Positions 24,700 through 36,740 of a stretch of 64,000 nt of DNA are shown piece by piece. A program made the translations under genes and the position numbers. The notes under the pieces were generated by a model, which ran no database searches, was not told the DNA's origin, and saw only the letters and a list, made by a program, of their open reading frames with translations. Position 1 is the stretch's first letter; each line of letters starts with the position of its first letter. The stretch is taken from contig OY294068.1 in NCBI GenBank assembly GCA_958510875.1, forward strand, positions 167,595,962 to 167,659,961, written 5' to 3'. Origin of the DNA: Endomychus coccineus (Eukaryota; Arthropoda; Insecta; Coleoptera; Endomychidae).

Positions 24700-25530
24700 A
24701 TGGTTAATACCCATTGGACAATATTTGTACCAAATACCTGTCTTCTTCCAATCCGGATTTGAAGTTGAGAGCAATCAATTGGTTTTGATATTTGGTATTC
24801 TTTTGCTTAATATCTTCTGTAGTAGACGCACTGGACACTTGTCTTGACATTCTGTGTTCGATCTTAACCATTTAGATGCAGTGGTATGTTTTGGAGAATA
24901 TGGTGTTGTATTCAATACGGCCTCCTATAAGTTCACCATATATGTCGACTTCGTTCAAGAAAAATTCAGAAGGTTGCATCGTTGACACCCCACGCGAGCT
25001 CCACGGCAGAAATCTGGTAGTACTTTTTTTTGTAAGCGTCTGTTGAGTTTTCGTCATAGTTTTCAACAATCTTGCTGATCTCTTCAGTGTCAGAGCTGCA
25101 GGACTGGATTTTCTTTTCTTTGGAAGCGCTTGAAGCTCTCTTCTTTTGGCCGCCGTACCTTTCTGGCATCAAAAACTATATCTTTGAATGGGTCTATTTT
25201 CCGTTTAAAATCTTCGAAGTACTTTTTCTGGAGAAGCTTTCTGGAAATATTCCAAATCGTATCCACAACTCCTTCCTTATAAATAATCCTTGCCATTAGC
25301 TCGCTTCATGTTGAAACCCCAATGTTTGAGAATATTTGCCAAGTGTTCGTTCGAAATCTGCTCAAGAAATTCATTATTTTCGCTTTTCACGATAGGTCAA
25401 AAACAGCTTCCGAATGGATCTCTGCGTTTTCACCCTTTTTGCAGGCGTTAAAGATTCAATTGACGCGCTTATTTCTAAATCTGAAGCTTTTCCTAAACGA
25501 TTCATTGCGATTTTAATTGATGATTATTGA
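24700..25530 (-). pseudogene. Unrecognised decayed coding-like sequence
   Basis: Several adjoining minus-strand frames of 64-68 codons give protein-like, charged text (IDPFKDIVFDARKVRRPKEE, FKRFQRKEN, NEVDIYGELIGGRIEYN) that can be chained only by frameshifts. This suggests an old transposon or retroelement ORF. I cannot assign a family. Confidence 0.3.
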
Positions 25531-25837
25531 TAAATACAAACTTTTATTATGACCGTTATTACATCATGGCTCTAGATTTAAATTATTATTCATTATTTTT
25601 GCTTTGTTGGACCTACTGAAAAACCGACGTAATTAAACCACGTCATCAAGGATGTATTCGTTTATCCATACATGGTAATTATGTAAAATTTGTGATTGCT
25701 ACTGGCCTAATTTATGATGAATTATATAGTCAACTTTAAATAGCTATTTTTAAGTAACTCTGCAACGTAGAAAGCACTTTAAATCCCAAAAAGGTAATAA
25801 TGCCTTCAACATATTAGTCTGAAAATTTAGATTCTCG

Positions 25838-27118
25838 GTGTAGCTAATAGTCTAGGAGCCAGAGCGATATTGATGGTCTGAACATTAACCCAATGGCACT
25901 ATGGTTTATCGTTAGAGAACGGTTCAATGAACAATTCATCTCAGAGACCGAATTTTCCCCGGGTGCTAGATCTCGAGATACAGCATCCGCATTTTTTTTT
26001 TACTGGAGGTTAACTCTTTCCAAGTTGCGGTTACTTTAAAAGCATGCCATTCTTATACACTTCCACCATGTGCCATCATTTTTATCGTGTCCGTTTATCA
26101 GGCCGACCAGTTAAAATTGAACCAAAAATGAACTGCAAGTTAACCCCCCCCCCAAACCTGGTGAAAATGTTCATTGCTGCTGGCAATTGTTAACATACCC
26201 TATGCCATCAAAAGTTATCGATCCATTTCCGAGTAATTGGCCATTATTTGGACCAAAAATGTTTCTTTTTTCATTTTGTGGATAAAACTTGCGGGTTACA
26301 AGGTAACATGATGGCACCATGATAAATAACTTTGTTGGAGGTCAAATAAAGATTTAAAATTATTGCCATCACTCCTTGCCTATTTCAACCCCCCAAAACT
26401 CCATAAAATCATCTGGCAGAATGAAAAAAATAAATAAAAAAGAGCCGCTTCGATTTTAACCCCAGCCAGAGTCTCAATAATTTACTAATTTATCATAAAA
26501 TTGGTCATATTATCATATGATTCATATTTTTTTGGGGGGTGGTCTTAGAGGGTTTTGGGGGGGTTGAAATAGGCAAGGAGGGATGGCAATAATTTTAAAT
26601 CTTTATTTGACATCCAATAAAGTTATTTAACATAGTGCCATCATGTTACCTTGTAACCCGCACGTTTTATCCACAAAATGAAAAAAAGAAAAATTTTGGT
26701 TCAAATAATGGCCAATTACTCGGAAATGGACCGATAACTTTTGATGGCATAGGGTATGTTAACATTTGCCAATACCAATGAACATTTTCCACCAGGTTTG
26801 GGGGGTTAATTTGCAGTTCATTTTCGGTTCAATTTTAACTGGTCGGCCTGATAAACGGACACGATAAAAAATGATGGCACATGGTGGAAGTGTATAAGAA
26901 TGGCATGCTTCTCAAGTAACCGCAACTTGAAAAGGGTTAACCTCCAGTCAAAAAAAAAGAAAAAATGCGGATGCTGTATCTCGAGATCTAGCAGCCGGGG
27001 AAAATTCGGTCTGTGAGATGAATTGATCATTGAACCGTCCTCTAACGATAAACCATAGTGCCATCGGGTTAATGTTCAGACCATCAATATCGGCTCTGGC
27101 TCCTAGACTATAACTAAC
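25838..27118. mobile_element. Fold-back element, about 1.28 kb
   Basis: Two arms of about 575 bp (25838-26415 and 26530-27118) are inverse copies sharing, for example, CTAGGAGCCAGAGC at the outer ends and GGTTGAAATAGGCAAGGAG near the loop. A central loop of about 110 bp separates them. No reading frame is convincing. I could not define a target duplication. Confidence 0.78.
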
Positions 27119-27984
27119 ACATCTCCGTCTCGAAGCTAACATTATAACAAACTTTTTTACTTGAGCTTATCTTATCTAAGCAACTTACACATCCTTCTGA
27201 TAGCGGTAATGTGAAAATGAAGATGGTCAATTTCTATGAAATGTTCAGTCCAGCATGCAAGTAATGTTTTCATGTTACATCAGTATAATACAATGCTGGA
27301 TTGAAAATAAAAAAGTAATTCCTCTCTATCCTCCCACAATTTAATATCCAGTTTATAATGAATCAGTCTTGTTAATAGACGTTAATAAAAGCAAGTTAGA
27401 AAAATAACTTGCTTGCTACGTACGAGTATTAATAGTAGGCAGTTAGTCAATATCCCATCCAGGGCCAGTACTTTTCCACTCCTAAATGAATGCTATCGAT
27501 TTAAACAGGAGCTCGTCAGAAAGTCAGAACCGTGTCGTGCATAATATAGTTTAGGATAGAAGAACTTCAAATGTAGTGTCGAATTGACTCATTAAAAAAT
27601 ACTTATTTTGTTGATGTCAATATATGGTATATTGTAATTAGTCTTTTATATTTGAGAATAATTCGTACCAAATATGAAAAAATAATAAGGATACCATTAC
27701 ATAACTTAAATAACAAACGTCAACATTTTCATAATGCTTCGAGAGCAACCTATGTACATACTTGTTTTGTTACGATGGCTTACAACATCCAAATGACATC
27801 GGTTTGGAAGAACAATGGATTAATTGCGATTAGTTTTGTACTGATTTGATATTAATATTTCAGGACTACAAATGTAAGTTTCAGAATTTTACAATATTTT
27901 CTGTTAGCTAACGTTTTCGAAAGATTTGGCAACAACCGAGTTGTTTCAGATGTGTAGTGTTATAGGCAAAGTTTTGGTTCACAA
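27119..27984. other. Stretch without a recognised gene
   Basis: No domain-bearing reading frame and no clear repeat identified. Confidence 0.35.
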
Positions 27985-28165
27985 AACGTCTATTAGTCTC
28001 AGACAGCTGTTTCGATCTGCTCATGAGCTCGTTAGCGGAACGAGGCAGACGTAAAGTCATTGATGAGCAATCTCCAGCACTGATATAATTACCACCTTCG
28101 AAAATGTTTGGCGAACCTAGATTTTCCAACACCATGTGCCGAATAGCAGATATCCCACTGAAAAT
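27985..28165. repeat. Interspersed repeat, second copy at 58200-58375
   Basis: Shares CAGCTGTTTCG, CTCATGAGCTC, GAAGTCA/AAAGTCA and CCAACACCAT in the same order with 58200-58375. It lies inside a 133-codon minus-strand frame (27908-28309) that has no recognised domain. Family unknown. Confidence 0.5.
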
Positions 28166-28529
28166 ATAATTCACAATGCCACGCATTGATAATACAGTTC
28201 TCGTGATACAAAGGATCGATGGGGAAACATTTGGATATACTACCGCCAGGTGACGGCCCCGAAACAATGCATAGTGAGTCGCACACAAATATAACATGTC
28301 AGAAGTCAACAGACAGACGTTTTGTTACGAGGATTATCTCTATATCTGGTGTTATACTCATGGTCACTTACTTAATCTTCAAATAGGTCTTGATGATTAC
28401 TAGATACACTAATATATACGATCTTGGCAAGGTATGCATTTTTTGTGTAATGAAATGAGATTTGCAGCTTTCCCTATTCTCAAGCTTAAAATACTAATAC
28501 ATCAGTTTTGTACGATGAATCTATATCTA

Positions 28530-30060
28530 TCAGATGAGATACCCCAGAAGATAACACCATAGCGAATTTTAGATTATGCAGAAGGCATGGTAAACCATTA
28601 AAGCTGCTCGAGTGTACATTTAGTTTTAAAATTCGATAAGCATAGCAAAATTTTAAGAGCTCTTTGTATAAGTTATCAATCTGATATCGCCAGTCTAGCT
28701 TGAGCCAATTCCAATTCCCAAATATATGTTATTTTTCGATTTTAAAGATAATTTATCCACTTCTGCTTCATAATGTTCATCTTTCATCTTTTTGCTTATA
28801 AGAATCGAGTTATAGTTTAGCTTATTGTTGCAGAACCAATTTTGTAACAAGTTGATTGATTTACTTATTCGTTCTTTCAGTTCATTCTCAGTATCCTCTT
28901 CTTTGAACCAGCGAAACTATAACGAAGTTGAGAAACTTCAGCAAATAGCGTTGGACAATGGGGACGACGAATCTTTGATCAATCACTTCAAATAGTTCAA
29001 TAAAATTCAAAAGTTTCACTTATCATCTTTCAGTAATTCATAAGTTCCATAATTTGTTTTCTAAATTTGCTCTACAATCCGTTTATAGATATAAATATAA
29101 ACTAAAAACACCTTTGATTAAGTTTCCGACTTCAATAAATCCGAGATTTACAAAATCGATTGCGAGTCGTGTTAAAAATGCTGTGTGGGTCAAACTAGAA
29201 CCGACATTATAACTGGTTATACATAACATTTTGCCCACATGAAGAAAAATAATGGTGAAAAATCAGCGTTAGCCGAATTTTTTAAATACAGGTCACACCA
29301 TTATCATTCTTGAAACAAAGTACGTAGGTAATTTAGAAAGGATGGAAATGTATAAGCGGAAAGTAATTTAATGAATTCAGATTTATCTCCTATTAATTCC
29401 AAATAGTATTTAAACAGGCACATTTCTAGTGTACTTTACTCTGGCTACTTGGTAGCTGAAAAGTCCTCAGTAGTTTAACAGTAGTTTTAGTGGATAAGGG
29501 CGACTGTTCCTTATTATAGTGACTCAATATCTTCACCAAAGAACCACGGGCATATGGTCTGCAAATTGTGTAAGAATATATAATAACATCTCAGGTCATA
29601 TATTATAATAGGGGGCCCAATATTGATCCTCGGGGTACAATTCATGAGTTTGTAATATTTACGGAGTTAATATCTTCTTCACATTCATTCATCCATTGCC
29701 TGTTCACCAAAAAAGATTTTATAAGTAGCAGAGATATACCCCTGAAAACATACTGTTTCTTTCAAGAAATGTATAATATAACAGAATGTAACCTACATAC
29801 CTCGTGTTGTTGATTTGTTTCGTCTAAATCAATAAAAAAATTTTCAATAAAACTTTTAAATCTTTATGTAATACTTCCTCAAAAAATTTACTTTAATTAA
29901 GTAACAATTGGCTGATAATAATTTATGTCTTCTAGATCACCTTTTTTAAATACTGGCCTGATTTTAGGTATTGTTTATGTGCTGGTGAAAACAGTATAGA
30001 TATCTTTCTCAAAAAAATTATTTAAATGAATATCACGTTTTTTGATTGAGCTGACGAGTT
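28530..30060 (-). pseudogene. Old Jockey-superfamily LINE, RT region
   Basis: The minus-strand text has many stops but preserves RT landmarks in order: RGISLLLIKSFLVNRQW (palm), then a GVPQGSILGPL-like block read as VPRGSILGPP by joining two frames, then QFADHMP (counterpart of FADDT with the second aspartate changed). Further on come a WFCNNKLNYNS-type thumb and LMVYHAF...GxxFWG-like text near 28540. This LINE differs from the one at 16342-17490 and is older. Confidence 0.5.
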
Positions 30061-30086
30061 ATTTGGAATAATTATTAAGTACTCTC

Positions 30087-30361
30087 AGCCTGGTAGCTCA
30101 GTGGTAGAAGAATCGATCTTCTAATCACTGTGGCTGCTGGTCGCGGGTTCGAATCCTGCGACTACAATGGGCTGTCAAGCCCAAGTGTCATCGAGACTGC
30201 CCTGGTTGCAGGATCGAGCCTACCATACGAGGTGAACTGTTTAGTGGGTATATCTGAGGTGATTAGGTTCGGGACTCAGGGACTTCCACACTAACTTATG
30301 GGATGTAACAGGACCATAAGGTACCCATAAAGGGTTTCAACCACCTCGCAACAAAAAAAAA
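30087..30361 (+). mobile_element. tRNA-derived SINE
   Basis: The head resembles a tRNA gene with an A box (TGGTAGCTCAGTGG) and a B box (GGGTTCGAATCCTG), giving an internal RNA polymerase III promoter. A 190-bp unrelated body follows, ending in an A-rich tail at about 30350-30361. ACTCTC flanks both sides (30081-30086 and 30362-30367), a short target duplication. I call it a SINE and not a tRNA because of the body, the tail and the duplication. Confidence 0.82.
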
Positions 30362-30367
30362 ACTCTC

Positions 30368-31290
30368 GTCGTGTCCACAAAAATTGAAACATCGATCAAC
30401 CAACAAAATAATTTTTTCATTAATTTAGTTTCCGTGAGGGAATAACTAGGAAATCGGTTAGTACGCTGCCAATATGCCCAAAGGTGTAGATGGAGTAGGT
30501 CAGTTAGCCGAAAAAAGAGTGAAACTCTCACTCTGTCTTAAGCGAATTATTAAATTAGGAAAACCAAACTCTTATATTTATTTTATTTGTTCATTTTATT
30601 GTTCACTACGTTCACTCAGTGTTAATAATCAAAGTTTTACTAAAATCTGGTCGAGATCCTTCTAATTGTTGTTCTAGAGAGTTTAATGAACTCTAGGTCA
30701 CAAACTCGATCTGCCTAAAGTGAACTATTGAGCTGGGTTTCATGCAGATTCTATGCGTTACTTTGCCTACCCTTTGAGGCATATTCGAACCTATAGTTAT
30801 CTCGCAATGTTCTGGAATTATACGGAGGAGACGCCGCTGGTTGAATTGAAATGATTGTTTATGTTAGCAAGTTTATCGTTTCTCATAAAATATTCTACAG
30901 AATACAATCCCACCCAGTAAGTATAACATTCTATAAATAAATCACCATTAAATATTAACTACTACAATTCTAGGAATATTGTAAAAGATATTCCAGTTTT
31001 GGTTGAACAATAGTTGAACTTATCGTCAATACATGCGGAATTCCGGAATTTCCATTATTTATTTTACTACAACTTGATTGGATCATACGGACAATGCCAA
31101 GTCTGGCATGCTTAAATGTATATACTTCACTCATAGTTCCACTAATCTGAATAGACAAACACATGAATAGTAACATAGTGTAAAATTAAACACTGCTATG
31201 TTCATATTACATTTATTTGAACTTCCGTGTTACTCGAATTTAGGTCATCTTCAGACGGTACCCAAATGCAATTAAAAATCCTCAACTTCA
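30368..31290. other. Stretch without a recognised gene
   Basis: A minus-strand frame at 30970-31176 ends VQPKLEYLLQYS, faintly like a LINE thumb region, but this is too weak to call. Confidence 0.35.
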
Positions 31291-31599
31291 ACTATAAACA
31301 GTGGCATCTCGTGAGTTGAAGGTGGGCACGAGAAAAAACGTACCTATTTTTTGTACATAAAATCCATTCTCCTATATAGGCGAGGAAATAAAGCAGAAAA
31401 GGTCGAAAAAAAAATAGGATGAACCGATTTTGATAAAAAAATTTTAAATGGATTCAGGAAGTCATTTAGGAAAAATGTTACCATTTTTTTTTCTTCTAAT
31501 GTGCATTTTAGCATTTCTACAAAGGAAAATTCATCTCTTTGAATGCACTTTCAGGAGATAATATCAAAAATGTCCAAATATAGCCAAAATTTCGCACTC

Positions 31600-32560
31600 G
31601 GGGGTTTTTGGGGTCGCTGATCACGATTCCGGTGCCAGATTTTATCTACAATGCACCTTGGGCTCAATACATTAATATAGCCGTCTCCAGGGAATTCGGA
31701 AGAATCTCTTTTGCAATGGAGTGATACTTAGTGGGAAGGTTCTCTTGTGGTTGCCGGCTGTGACCAAGACTTTCAATAGTCACCTGATGCTCAGGATACC
31801 CTTATTATCTAGGTCATCTCCATGGATTGTTTTTTAATATGCTCTGAAAAGCAACCAAATTCGTATCTCGGAGATTTTTGGGGTCGCTAATCACGATTCC
31901 GGTGCCGGATTTGAACTACGGCGCACCTGGAGCTCAGTTCATCCTGGTACTATCGTCGTCTCCAGGGAATTCGTGAAATTATCTTTTGGAATGGGATGAA
32001 ACTTGTGAGGGAGGTTTTTTGATGTTGCCGGTTGTGACCATGACCTTCAGTAGTCACCTGGTGGTCAGGATACTCTGATGACCTAAGTTATCTCCATGGA
32101 TTGTTTTTTAATATGCTCTGAAATAAAACCAAATTCGTATCTCCGGAATTTTTAGGATCGCTGAACATGATTCTGGAGTCGGAATCAGAAATAATAAAAA
32201 TAATAATGATACTAAAACTACGTGACTTTAACTTATACAATATTTTTAATAAATAATACAAAAAGTTGAAGTTGAAGTTCGTGTTTTACGATATTGTTTT
32301 TGCTGTTTTTTCCTGTAAACTTATCTGTTGTAGATTGATTCTTAAAAAATCAAACGTAATTTTTAAAATTTACATTTAAAATCAAAAATTTTCCACTATT
32401 ATTTTTTTCGCACTTGAAAAATTCAATCAAGTTGATTACTGTGCAAAAGGTATTTTTAGAATTTTTTGTTACCGACAACACATTGATTCCGACTCCAGAA
32501 TCGTGTTCAGCGGCCCCAAAAACCTCCGAGATGCGAATTTGGTTGCTTTTCAAAGCATAT
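31600..32560. repeat. Imperfect tandem/inverted units within the hAT element
   Basis: Two full units and a partial third (motif at about 31605, 31870 and 32150) share GGGTCGCTGATCACGATTCC and ATCTCCATGGATTGTTTTTT. A fourth copy is inverted at 32480-32600. The motif is the one repeated in the TAGTCCAGGC family. Confidence 0.65.
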
Positions 32561-32619
32561 TAAAAAAAAATCCATAGAGATGACCTAGGTCATCAGGGTA
32601 CCCTGACCACCATGCTGGA

Positions 32620-34090
32620 AAAGACGTCTATGACTTTGTTGTCAAAATCCACGATAGCCTGGACGAACTTATTTTCTATTGATAGGACCGTCAATGCGTT
32701 CAGTCGATTTTCTGACATTGTGCTCCCAGAAAAGTTTTAAAGCGTTTGAGGGTGGAAAAACATCGTTCACATTCTGCGGTCGGCGTTGTACAAATAATCA
32801 CGGTCGTATATACAGGTCTGGAAACTCTAGGCTGTTTCCTATGTGAGAAGTGAGTCCGCTAAGCGTCATCTGTTGCGTAGTACCAAAAGGGTGGCGCATG
32901 AGTCGAGGGATGTACTCTGGCACGTATACGACAGTGTTTGAAAGATATGGTGCCTAATCCTGACAACATACTTCGATCTATGCGCCAGCTAGAGGCTGCG
33001 AGCGAGGGACTACGAGTTTGGCGACATGTAAGAGACTCATGTCAAACATAGAGTTCCCAGACCTGTATATACGACCGTGCAAATAATATCCAACAGTTTG
33101 AATGCTTCCATCAAAACCTTTTTTAGGTTGTTGTCTGTTATGAACACTAAAAGTGGCAAAATACCACCTACGTCACAAATGTCATCGCGTTCATAAAATG
33201 CTGAAAGTTCACTTTTTAATTATACACTGTCCAACATAGGATAAGATTTCACCGTTTTATCAAAATTTTCTTGTGGAAATCCATGTCTACAAGTTTTAAA
33301 ATTTTGAGAATCAAATAATTTTGCTGCACTTAAGTGATCCCTAAAATCACTTATCACTCGCTAATTTGGCTTAAAATAGTCACATACTTCCTTTGCAATA
33401 ACAGCTTAGTTCTCTTCAGCTCTCGTTTTTTGTCTTTTGCTAGCAGGTCCTTCATTATTGCGTTCTGGATAGTCATTGTCAGTAGAATTTCTAATTCGAA
33501 TAATTTGCTGTTGAAATTGTTCAAATGCCTTTTGCAGTTGAGCACTATCAATGTCGCTCGCGCATTTGAGTCTGATTAAATAAAACTTCAAAATGTGCAA
33601 TGATGAAATGAAATATTTTCAACTAGTAGATAAATTCCGGGCAATTCAAATGTTTCAATAAACCCCTCACTTCACTAATAATAACTGAATATCGTCGTCA
33701 ATAATTTTGTCTAAACATTCTTTGATAGAATCCTGGTGTTCAAATAATGTGTTCACAGTTCGACATTTGAAAATCCAGCGTGTAGGAAAAGCGCGTGGTA
33801 ATCTACGTTGTACTATTACATCAAGAATTACTGTTCGTTTTGGCAATGGAGAAAAAAGCTTGAAAATGAGTGCAAATTTGCAAAGAAAATTTCTACTTTT
33901 TTATAGCAACCTGCTCGTTCAATAATTAAATTAAATGGATGCGCGTAACAGTGAATATAATGTGCATGTGGAAATGTTCTTTCGATAATGGCTTGGACAT
34001 CATTTGTCTTACCACTTATCACGAACGCTCCATCCTAACGATTTTGTGATCAGACCCAGAAGGAGAATTTAAAATAGTTTGCAATTCATT
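32620..34090 (-). pseudogene. hAT transposase, ZMYM1-like, broken
   Basis: On the minus strand from about 34020: MISGKTNDVQAIIERTFPHA, then HYIHCYAHPFNLIIERAG, the RNase H-fold core typical of ZMYM1-like (DUF4371) hAT proteins. Next comes the variable helical region (QLQKAFEQFQQQIIRIRN, PASKRQKTRAEEN). Further on, AFKLLDIICTTPTAECERCF and STLKRFKTFLGAQ lead into the hAT C-terminal dimerisation domain, frameshifted before MSENRLNALTVLSIENKFV. MITE copy B interrupts it between DII and CTT. Removing the MITE and one octamer restores the frame there, but other stops and shifts show the gene was already decaying. Confidence 0.75.
32799..33079. mobile_element. hAT-type MITE, copy B
   Basis: 281 bp with ends CACGGTCGTATATACAGG and its inverse, flanked by exact octamers CAAATAAT (32791-32798 and 33080-33087). 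The empty site reads through as hAT transposase, which fixes the borders. Confidence 0.9.
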
Positions 34091-34361
34091 CAGCTGGAGA
34101 TACGCTGCTTTGTGCCCCAAACCGACGGTATAAGCGCGTGTGGCGAAGACAACCGTAGTCAGCCGAATCATACTTGAAATGGGTACACTTCAGAACGTTC
34201 CCCGGAATATAGTTTTGAGCGTTAGCATTGAATGCGCCTGACGTGCGAAATAAAATAATACACTGAATTACTTGCGAATTTCTGTGTTTGTCTTGGTAGT
34301 TGGGTGGGCACGTTGGTGGTTGAGCTTTTGCCCTTTAGTACCAGCCGCCACTGACTATGAA

Positions 34362-34889
34362 TGCCTACATACAGGGCCTTCTTTAAGATCTACAGGACTA
34401 TGGGCCAAGGTACTAGCTGGGGCCTATGTATATGCAAAGGATGGAAAAATCTTAAATTTTTACTTTATCATTTTTCAGTTAACGACGCAATAGACTGAAC
34501 CGCAACCCCTTAAATCTCCCAACACCCCGCATATGAGTGTTCAATAAATACATTTTTTGAATAAACAGTACATTTTTTAGTATATCTATAATTAGTTTGT
34601 TATTTTATTATAACAATAAAATTTTGAGCAATTTTTTAGGATCTTATTTCTATTTTAAAAAGCGTGTGATGAGATATTTTTCATATTATACATAGAAAAT
34701 TTCAGAATTGTCGACTATAAACTCGACATTTTGGTCAAATTCGTATATTTAATAATGAATAAAAAATTTTTATAGCAAATTAGCAAATTTGTGGGTATAT
34801 ATTCGCCACAATGTGGCATTTTCAAAGCAATAAGGAGTTATCAACTAAAGCTAAATCTAAAAGTATGTCCTTAAATATCAGGGATCAGA
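34362..34889. other. Stretch without a recognised gene
   Basis: AT-rich. Nothing recognised. Confidence 0.35.
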
Positions 34890-36740
34890 ATGTGGTACGA
34901 ATTGAGGGATGGGGTGGATAATGGTGGGAGTGTATTTACAAAATTGTTAACAAGTGGTGAATTATATGTATCGATTTGATCATTTAATATTACATTATTA
35001 TTGTATTTTGAGTGTTTCAATATTTCTATGGATTCTAGTATATTAAGCTTATGTTCTTTTTCCTGAATGTGTAGAATATCTGGATTTTGGGTGAAATTGT
35101 GGTTATGTTCTAACAGGTGATTCGCGTAATTAGAGTCCTCTTGTTTGAGCCTGTAACTTCTCTAATGTTCGTTGAACCTTACGCTGAAACTGCGTCTAGT
35201 TTGTCCTATGTACAAAGCACTACAATCATCACATCTCACTCTGTAAACTCCAGATTTCTTCAATTTATCTTTTTTAGATTTCGAGTTATTAATATACGAG
35301 CATAGGTTATTTGTTGTTTTAACGGCGACGTTTTTATTGTTTTTTAAGGAATTGAGATATTTTAAGTGAATGACCTAAATTTGTTAGGCATGTGAAATTT
35401 GATTTTGTGTTATTATTAATCTGCGGATAAATTACGTTTAAGGCTTTTTTATTGAGTTTATTTTGGAGTATTTTATGAATTATTTTGACATTATAACCGT
35501 TATTGTTGACAATATCTATGATCCTGTTTAATTCCAAATGGAAATTATCTTTACTTAATGGGACATTAATTAATCTATGTATCATACAATTATATGCTAC
35601 TAGCTTGTGCAGTGCTGGGCGGTGTATTTTGTCAACATGATGCAAGTCTTCGAAATGCCGCCCCCATATTTGTGATTGAAAAAAACTACGGAAAAATATG
35701 AAAATAATATATTTTCAAACGTAACAATTTTCTATAAATAAATATAAGCTCATATAAACTTGATCATAAACATACATAGACTAAGTTCACTCTTCGAACT
35801 TTACACTTTGCAAATTCCTGAATAAGGGATGTATAGTCAAGAGGAGCAGCTAATGTACATTCAATAGAAATTAATGCCAGATTTGTAAGCGTTGATTAAC
35901 TTATGGAATTGCGTAAATAGTTTTTTATTAATTTTAATTTGGAAAACTTCTTCCTCCACTTGCTACAGAGACAGGGAGTGTTAATAGTTCTTAGCGCTAT
36001 ACAAGTGTTAGGATTAATGTGTTTAAATTATTTTGGTACAAATAGTTAATGACATGGAGTGGTTCCATTGAATGTTGTAATATGCGAGAAACATCACGTA
36101 ATTCCTCTTGAAGATCATTTCCATTTACATCTGACTCATTGTCGTCCGAAAGAATTGACTGAAGGCTAGTGCAATGATTTTCAAGTATTTCATCAGTTAT
36201 ATCTCCAAGTTTGAAGATTTGGTATAAAACTGAAAATTTTTGCTGTGGGTTTCCAAAAGGGTAAATCGTTCATTCAAGGAATTAAGTGTTATATCCGAAA
36301 TATAATTGAGAAAGTTTATCCTAAATTCATCTTCCTCCGTTACGGGTTCGTCCGCAGCATTTTCGTCAAATTGAAGCTTTTTCTTTCTAGCTCTAACTTC
36401 ATTTACGGTCGGAAAATCAGTGCTACACTCAAGATTCGCAGCAATTTGATTACCAGCAATTCTCATCCTTTCAAATCCGAGTTGCCTGTATCTTTTGCCT
36501 TTTTGACCTTTTGCCGCCTGATGCGGTCGCCTCTTTGCATCATAGCACCGCACGGCGCTGAGCTTGTGTGATTGTGGATGTAAAGAAGTCTTGTGCATTG
36601 TGGTATCTGTGTGGGTGGGTTTGTGATAAATAGCGAAAGAAATAAAAAAATAATTGAGTTTTATTCTCAAACTTCCGAAATACTACTGAACTTCTGATAT
36701 TAATACTTGACATGGCCAATTCGTAAGCATGCATAGTTAA
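34890..36740 (-). pseudogene. Penelope-like retroelement 3, split by a hAT element
   Basis: Minus-strand pieces: 36670-36561 gives IYHKPTHTDTTMHKTSLHP (RT region of Penelope-like elements), and 35609-34890 continues with MIHRLINVPLSKDNFHLELN and a decayed GIY-YIG endonuclease. A 951-bp hAT element sits between them. Removing it with one AGCTTGTG copy gives HPQSHKLVAYNCMIHRL in frame, matching the HSMIHRAFSIPLS block of Penelope copy 2. The upstream end is lost near 36740. Confidence 0.75.
35610..36560 (-). mobile_element. Short hAT element with ZMYM1-like transposase C terminus
   Basis: Ends CAGTGCTGGGCGGTG (35610) and CACGGCGCTG (36560), with exact target octamers AGCTTGTG at 35602-35609 and 36561-36568. 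The minus strand encodes QLGFERMRIAGNQIAANLEC, FPTVNEVRARKKKLQFDE, DEFRINFLNYISDITLNSLN, then RKKFSKLKLIKNYLRNSIS and, after a shift, LTNLALISIECTLAAPLDYT. This is the hAT C-terminal dimerisation region. The N-terminal zinc finger and most of the catalytic core are deleted, so it is a non-autonomous deletion derivative. Confidence 0.82.

Larger units (their letters stand above)
31299..34353 (-). mobile_element. hAT transposon (ZMYM1-like transposase), 3.06 kb
   Basis: Bounded by CAGTGGCATC (31299) and CAGCCGCCACTG (34353). The flanking octamers ACTATAAA (31291-31298) and ACTATGAA (34354-34361) match at 7 of 8 positions, as expected for a hAT target duplication. The transposase is on the minus strand. 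Inside lie repeats with the AATCGTG-TTCAGCGACCC motif (31600-32530) and a 281-bp MITE (32799-33079) inserted in the transposase gene. Confidence 0.8.

Noticed and set aside
30088..30165. tRNA gene
   Set aside because: A and B boxes are present, but it continues into a 190-bp body with an A-rich tail and target duplication, so it is a SINE head.
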